Shown one piece after another: positions 53,101 through 60,852 of a stretch of 64,000 nt of DNA. This DNA is from Doris montereyensis. Lineage: Eukaryota > Mollusca > Gastropoda > Nudibranchia > Dorididae. The DNA is taken from NCBI GenBank assembly GCA_037039925.1, contig JAXRKP010000545.1, positions 53,152 through 117,151 of the forward strand, in the 5' to 3' direction. A model generated the notes under the pieces. The model did no database searches and was not told where the DNA came from. It saw nothing but the letters and a program-made list of their open reading frames with translations. Made by a program: the position numbers and the translations under genes. The stretch's first letter is position 1, and every line of letters begins with the position of its first letter.

Positions 53101-56100
53101 CATAGTAATAAAACCTGTGTAGGTGGAAAATATCATGAAAATTGATATCATTGCATATTTTTTAAAACTGGATTTATCATAAAAAAAACAGCTAAGAATA
53201 TCTTTTAAAAACATCCAAATTTGCATATTCATGAGAAAGTCCAATATGACTGCCATGATCTCATGACCTCGTTTACATATTTGATGCATTACCCTGTCCA
53301 TGCTTCTAACATCATTCACCTAGCTTGCAATCTTACGGAAATCTAAAAAAAAATAATTTCAACTTTACCCATTTGTGCCCATTTTCTTACCGAACCCTTG
53401 GCCATGGAGATACCATAGAGCTTCATAGAGCTTGGCAACCAAAGTGTTATAAAAAATACCTTTTTTTTTTAAAACCAACCTTGTTCAAGTTTGAACGAAA
53501 AAGAAGAAAAAAAAGAAGAGAGAAAAAGAAAAGAAGACAAAGACAGAGAGAAAAAAAGCGCTTTTAAAAAAAATGCCAACTAAAAAGCTATGTTAGTTTA
53601 GCACCAACCTTGGAAGAACTCTTCCCATTTTGTCCCCGCTGCTGCTGGATCCCAGAGAGTCACTCTCACCACTACTTCCACTGTCACTGCCTGGGCCTTG
53701 GTGTTTACCAAAGTTCCTTCTAATGAGGGTTGGAGAATTGTCACTGGACGTTGTTTCAGGCGCACTGCTATCAATGCTTGCCATTCCTGCCAAAATAATT
53801 TTCCACCGTGATAAAAATAGTCGGTTGACTCATGTTATATAATACATGACTCGTGTACTAACTAAGATTCTTTCAAGCTACAATTAGGCGACTTTAAAGG
53901 CAAGGCTGATTACATATTTATAAGCGTCTCCACCTATAGACAACATTGTATATTAAATTTTACATTTACAGAAAAAGATACGTTTCTTACTACCTGTATA
54001 TTGAACAAAAACAACCACAAAAAGTCCATCTTGTTTTTCAAACTCTTTGGTCCCATTTAGAGATCATTCTCACCTCCTCTCAACTGTTAATGTGTAAGCT
54101 CTAGCTGATAAGATTCTGACAATTTACTCCTTAACATCAACTGTCCTTATTCATAAGTTGTTAAATCTGTAAACCAGCCGTTTAACATCAAGATATCTTT
54201 ATTCTTATATCGTCGGCCAGCCAATGTAATCATGGAATCCACATTTCCAAAATTTGGGGGAGGGGGGGGGGGGGGGGGGGGGTGTTCCCTCCTGAAGTGA
54301 CTTAAGTATATATATGAGTAATTGTCAAAATATAGTCATCCTATATCATTGAAAAGTTTGCAGTGTCCTTGGTTGCCAAGGAAATGGCCGCCATATTGGA
54401 TATTGACCCAATTTTCCAAATCTATTGGCCAGGACTGCCTTGTAAACAGCGAAGGATCTTTAACGTGCACAGATGGTTGTGATCTGCACACGGGACCTCC
54501 TTTTATTGTCCGTCTCTGATGGAACTAAGTGTCAATCCACCAGGGGGGAGATTTTGCTAAAAAAAAATAATACAAAAAATTAAAAAATGAGAGAAACTCT
54601 TTCTATGGTTGGAGAGGCAGCCACCTTGCCTCTGATCAGCTACCGAGCTGGAAAATCAAAATTTTGAAAAACATAAATTTTGGAATTTTGAGGATTTTGT
54701 GATTTCATTGCCCAGCCGACAATACTGTCATGTGCTATAGACAGCTGTGATCCTGCTAGAATTCCTGAGTACCGTGACACAGTGGCAGTCATGACCTTTA
54801 CATGCTGGTTCAAATACAGCCAAATTTGATTTTTCATTTCTTTCCAAGGAAAATACAGGAACTAACTAAATCTTTACCTTGTGATGGTTTCTTTTTCATT
54901 CCCATACATCTTATTTTAGCTTCCAGGGCCTTCAGATCATCTTCTTCCTCCACAGCCGAGCTATCTGTATCTTTTCCACTGTCACGTGGTTGATTGAAAG
55001 AAAATAATGATAGCATTTGTCATAATTATCAAAAATAGCATTTGTCATAATTATATATATCTTTTGCGATAGAAATATCACAATTCCCTTATGAACTTGC
55101 ATGCAAGTTACCATACTTTATCATACAAATACTAATACTGTAACTAAATCTCATGGGTACCGGGTTTAGAATATTCCTGAATCTCATGAGTACCGGGGTT
55201 AAGAAAAACCCTTTTCAATTGTTTCTGTTTCATTTTCATTATGGACTTTACTTACCTGTTGTAATCAATAGTGAAAGATGTCTTGGGCCTAGCTCCACCA
55301 TTTGGTGTTGAACCTGCTGAGACGCTGACTGGAGTGGCTGTGTTGTCTGTGCTTGCTCCAGATTCTGGACGGTCATCTCGCCAAGCTGTTCGATCAAGGC
55401 GGTTTTCTGCTCCTCTCAGTCTATCCTCTGGTCTGACACCTTGTATAAGACATAATAAATGATTCTTGACATTGTGAAAATGTTTTTAATATTAAACGTA
55501 GATCAAATTTAAACTGCTGAAATTAATCAAGATATGAATAATCATGTCTATTTAAATGTAGCTTGACATGTACCTAAAAATGATTCTTACCTAGGTAAAT
55601 GAAATATGCAATATTTACCTACAAAACCGGTCAAACATTGTTAAAATGGAAAAAAGAAAATAAAGGGGGAATTCATTTTATTTTCTACAAAAATGTACTA
55701 TGTGAGGACTGAATATGTCAATAAAACTGATGATCATTTTTTACTTTTATAAAAATAACAAATTTAAACCCATGAAGATCAATTGAAGGGTTCCATCACA
55801 AAACGGGATATAGACCAAAATTAAAAATCAGGAGTAAATGCCCCTGCGATATTTCATATTAAAATCTCTACCGGTTAACAATTTCCCTTTATTCAATAAA
55901 CACAATTTATCCCATTAATTTCAATTTCACAATTCGCCATTTTGTCACAAAACGCGATATATGCTAATGATTGTTTTTCACAAAATTTGATACGTGCATT
56001 CTCAGCCAATCAATACTCATCCTGCCATGCCCACAGCCAAGCTGTGATTTTTTTTTCAATGGCGGGAATTATCCTTAGCCTTTTGAACCTTTGCTTTAGA

Positions 56101-59100
56101 TTTCTTTATCTGCATTTTTTTTAAAACATTCAAAACAGCTGTCGAGGGATCTTCAACATGGATCTTCAATAATTACAAGGCACTTCTGTGTTTTCTTTCA
56201 CTGATAGGACTAAATACTAGATCCAACATGATCAGGATATGGAAGGAAGGGGACGGTTTAAACTGTGAAACAATCAAGGTCAATATCTTGGCCAGGTAAA
56301 GTTCTCGGTTTCCGTTTCCTCTCCCTCCTTCAAAATTGAATGCCACAGAAAAACATGCATACATTATTTGATAGGAATAGCTATACCTGAACTTCTGAAC
56401 AATCCAGATGACATTCTGTCTGCCGCCATAGTGGAATCAAAGTCATTTCTTCGATTTCCATGAGATCGATGCCCGTTTGTTGGGCAACTTTCTCTTTGAA
56501 CTCCAGCATTAGATGTTCCCAGATTTCCATTGAAGAAAGAAGGTAATTGTTTATTGGCAGACATATAGGTGATGAGACTGGAAGCTTTGTACTGCTGATT
56601 CACTTCTTTATCAAAAGTTTGTCCATTATCTGCAAGTAAAAAGAATAGTAAAATGTTATCTACGAAAAGTTTCATCATACTTTCTTTTTTCTTTCTTTCT
56701 TTATCAGCTCCCATTCTACCTTCCAGTGTATGGGTTTAGATGTCCGAAATGATCTTTCTCCTGACATTTTCTATTTCCTTCTGTGAAGGTTAAATTTCTT
56801 TGATTTAGTGCCTCAATGCTTTTATTTGCTGGTGATTTAGCTCTATTTGGAAGGTCAAAAAGTGATTTTTGATTTGACTTGATTTGATTCATCCACATCC
56901 ACAACTAAGGTGATCTCGGGGTTTTTGGTATGATTCTTAATTTTGCCCGGACTTAATTTTGAGGATGCGTGTGCGACTGAATCCATAAATGTGATAAACA
57001 AAAGAGGACAGGATACAACTATGTCTTACTCCTATATCTACATCAAATTTTTCAGACATGTTTCCAGCTACTCTCACTGCGCACATGTTAGTTTATTGTA
57101 AAAACTTTTAATAGCTTTTTATTAAATTTTGCTTTACATTGTGTTCTTTTGAGGAATGCCATATTATTTGTCTTATTATAAATAGGTGGCCTTGTTCCCT
57201 TCTTCCTGGTCTACATCACTCTAATGTTCTTCAATCTGATCCTCTACTCTCTTCCTTAGTCTCATTTCCAGTATCCTGGCATACACTTTTCCTGGTACGC
57301 TAAGTAGTGATATCCCTTTATAGTTTGAGCATTGCATAGTTGAGCCTTTTTGTGCATTGGTACTACCGTTTCCTTTTTCCAGTCATCTGGCACCTGTTTG
57401 GACTTCCATGCTTGTTGGCATATTGCATGTAGTATTTCATCTACCTCTCTCCTTTGGCTTTTAATCATTCCTGCTTAAAATTGATCTCCTCCTGGGGCCT
57501 TTCTTAATTTCACTTTTTCATATAGCTGTTTGGAGTTCTTCCATTAAGATATCTACACCTTCAGCTGTCTCATCTGGATTATTTGTTACTCTTACTAATT
57601 GGTCTGTACTCCTTGTTTCATATGTTCTGGAGGGATTATGTAATTATTGAAAATACTTTCTCCACGTTTTCATGCTTTCGCTGTCTTCTTTCATTGTGCC
57701 TCCTATGGCGTTCTTAATTTGTCATATTGGGCATGCTTTGGTCTTTCTCATGCTCGTCATTGCTCACCAGAACAACTTTTGATTTCCTTGATAGTTTTCT
57801 TGAATTCTTTGTCCAAACTATTCCCATTGTTCCTGTTTTGCTTTCCTCACTTCGTCTTTGGCAATAGTTCTTTTACTCACGTAATCTATCTTATCATCTA
57901 GCCTCTGTTTGGAAGTATTTCTTCCAGACATCCTTCTTTTTTTTTATCTTAGTCTTGACAATCTCATTCCACCATGCTGTTCTTTTCCTATCTCCTTTAA
58001 TTTTTTCCTACCACAGACCTCTTCAGTACAACTGAGGAGCATTCTATATACATTTGCCTCTTTTCTTCCATTGTGCTATTATTCACATCCATCTGTATTT
58101 CACTGATAAATCTTTTTATCTTAGATTGGTATATCTGTTTTACTATTGGTTTATTTAATTCTTCTATTTTGAATTTAGTAGTTTTCCTCTATTTCCTTTT
58201 CTGTTTGTTTTCTTCAGTTAGTAATCTCATTTTGGCAATCACCAGGTGATGATCACTAAATATTTCTGTTCCTCTGTTTACTCTTGCATCCATTGTACTG
58301 TAAAAACGAGAGCTGCTAACTATCATGTAGTCTACGATTGACTTTTCACATCTGTCTTCATTTACTCTTGTATATTTGTAGATATTTTTATGAGGAAAAA
58401 AGGTGTTGGCTATTTTCATGCTATTTTTTAGGCTCTCTCCATTTGGAAAAGTTGTTGTCTCTCCTTCTTTACCTATTACTCCTTCTGATGTTTCTACATT
58501 GTTGCCTACTCTAGCATTTAAATCTCCCAAAACCATTAGTTTCTGTTTGAGTTTAAGATTCTCTGCAGCTATGTGTAAATCCTTTTCGAAGATATCTTAT
58601 TCTTCTTTGGTGACATCTTCGTTTGGTCCATAAGCTATTAATAATTTAATTTCTCTTCTTTTGATTTAATATTTACCTCTAATAGCCGTGGGCTTACAAA
58701 TTTCCAACTTTCTAGTCTTTTCATGCCTTTTATGCACTAGGAGACCTACTCCTGCTCTACCTCTATCTTTGACATCTACTCCTGAGAAGATTAGATTATG
58801 ATTTTGTCCTACATTTTCTATTCCTTGTTCAAAATTCTTTGTTTCTGCAATGACCAAAATGTCTACTTTGAATTTTTCCATTTCTTCAGCTAATTTTACC
58901 TCTTCCATTTATTGCCCTAATATTCCATGTTCCAAAAATCACAGTCCGTGTCCGTTTCCATGTTCTTCTTCAAAAGGACAAACCATACTTATTTCTCTGA
59001 ATCAGTTGATTTTGGATAAGCAGGTGATTTGGATAAGCAGGTGATTGGCCCACTATACCCTAGGTAGATGGTGGGGCTGCCACCTTGAGGCCCCCTACCG

Positions 59101-60812
59101 GGCCTTGATATTTTCTGTCAGGGTTACCACCCTTAGCCTTTGATCACTCGACCAGCTTGCAAGGCAGCAGGTTGTTATTTTCTATCAGGGTTAATTCCCT
59201 TAGCCTTTGGTCAGCAAAGACCCGCCAGCAAGGCAGCAGGAGACTCGTAGCAGGTGAGATCGTCCAATCCCCGTACAGGTACTTACCTGTCCACTGCCCA
59301 GTGACTCAGTGCTAGAAAAAGCTAAATGGTTTCAGGTGTACCTATTTCTCGCATTAAATGTTTCGTAAATGTTGAATTTCTGCACTATATAAATCGATGA
59401 ACTCCCTAGATGATCACCACCCCCCCCCCCAAACCACCAAATTGTTGCCCCTGACCAACTTTCACCTAAATGCCCGTTTCGTCTAAATGCCTGTTTTCTC
59501 TGCTTCCCAAGCACCGAGCATTTAGGCGGTCACTACTGAAAAATTATCATATTTTGCCTGATTTTGAGACCCTAACGGTTACAACCCCTTGAATAAAATA
59601 GAACCGTCCTATACCATGACACACCTTTCCGTATGCACTGTGCTTCTGATGAGACCTTTTTCGTTTTGAGTCTGGGTTTTTCCTTTTAATTTTTATATAA
59701 GTAACTTTCAAAATATAGTCATCCTATATCATTGAAAAGTTTGAGGCATCGTTGATTATCATGGAAACGGCCGCCATCTTGGATTTGACCCAATTTTCAA
59801 AATTTATCTCCTCCCTTAGTTATGAATAAAATCACTCAAAACCTTTGCAGGTCATTTTTTTCATTCGATATCTAAAGAGTGATGTAAGGTGTTTTAGATA
59901 TTTTGAAAATTTTATACATCGTGTGTAGAGTAAAGTCAGCTATGCGCCACCCCTTAATGCGTTCAATGCATCATATCACAGAAATTTGCTAAACTAGCAC
60001 TTTTATTTTCGTATCACAAGAATCTCCGTCCTTGAACGCGACAGCAGACGAGGAGTTCCACAAAGACACGGCACGATATTGACCCTCTCACGATAGTGTT
60101 TTATAGTGAACTACAGTCTGTTGATGCGTTCATTGTGCTATTCATTGCGCTATATAATTCAGTTGAAGTGCGATATGGTCGTTTCAATGCGATATGATGA
60201 GCGGTTGACACATTTTTCGTAATTTGTGTATATATGATATGTGACTGTCAGATCTATATTTCTTTTCTTAATCAATGAAGAGATCTTCAACTTCAACTGT
60301 ATGCGTTTACAAAACAACTGTCAGATCTACATTTCTTTTCTTAATCGATGAAGAGATCTTCAACTTTAACTGTATCTGTTTACAAAATAACTTTCAGATC
60401 TATATTTCTTTTCTTAATCGATGAAGAGATCTTCAACTTCAACTGGGTGTGTTCACAAAACAACTGTCAGATCTATATTTCTTTTTCTTAATCAATGAAG
60501 AGATCTTCAACTTCAACTGGGTGTGTTTACAAAACAACTGCCAGATCTACATTTCTTTTCTTAGTTGATGAAAAGATCTTCAACTTCAACCGTGCTTTTA
60601 CAAAACAAAACCAAGTGGTGACAGGACATATATTATGTGTACAAATAAGAATAATTTAAAAAAAATTTGCGGTGATCTCAGGATGAATTAAGACGAAACA
60701 GCAAGATGAAAGATAATTGAAAGAAGGAAAAGAAAGAAAGAGAACCTACTAGCGGCACCCGCCAACCGCTCACCTCAGAGGAAAACACCGAAAGGTAGAA
60801 TGGAACCTGATA

Positions 60813-60852
<40 letters not shown>

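Larger units (their letters stand above)
56690..59290 (-). mobile_element. RTE-like LINE, near full length with an internal deletion
   Basis: Minus strand, 5' to 3': two or more 5' monomers at 59250-59040, endonuclease (MEEVKLAEEMEKFKVDILVI with AETK; VKDRGRAGVGLLVHKR; LGDLNARVGNNVETS; SDHHLVIAKMRLL), linker, then RT (QAWKSKQVPDDWKKETVVPM, LAYQEKCMPGYWK). The C-terminal RT part is missing between about 56800 and 56940. The 3' end at 56690-56760 carries an (AAAG)n tail. Frame-broken at several places. In the intron between exons B and C. Confidence 0.9.
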
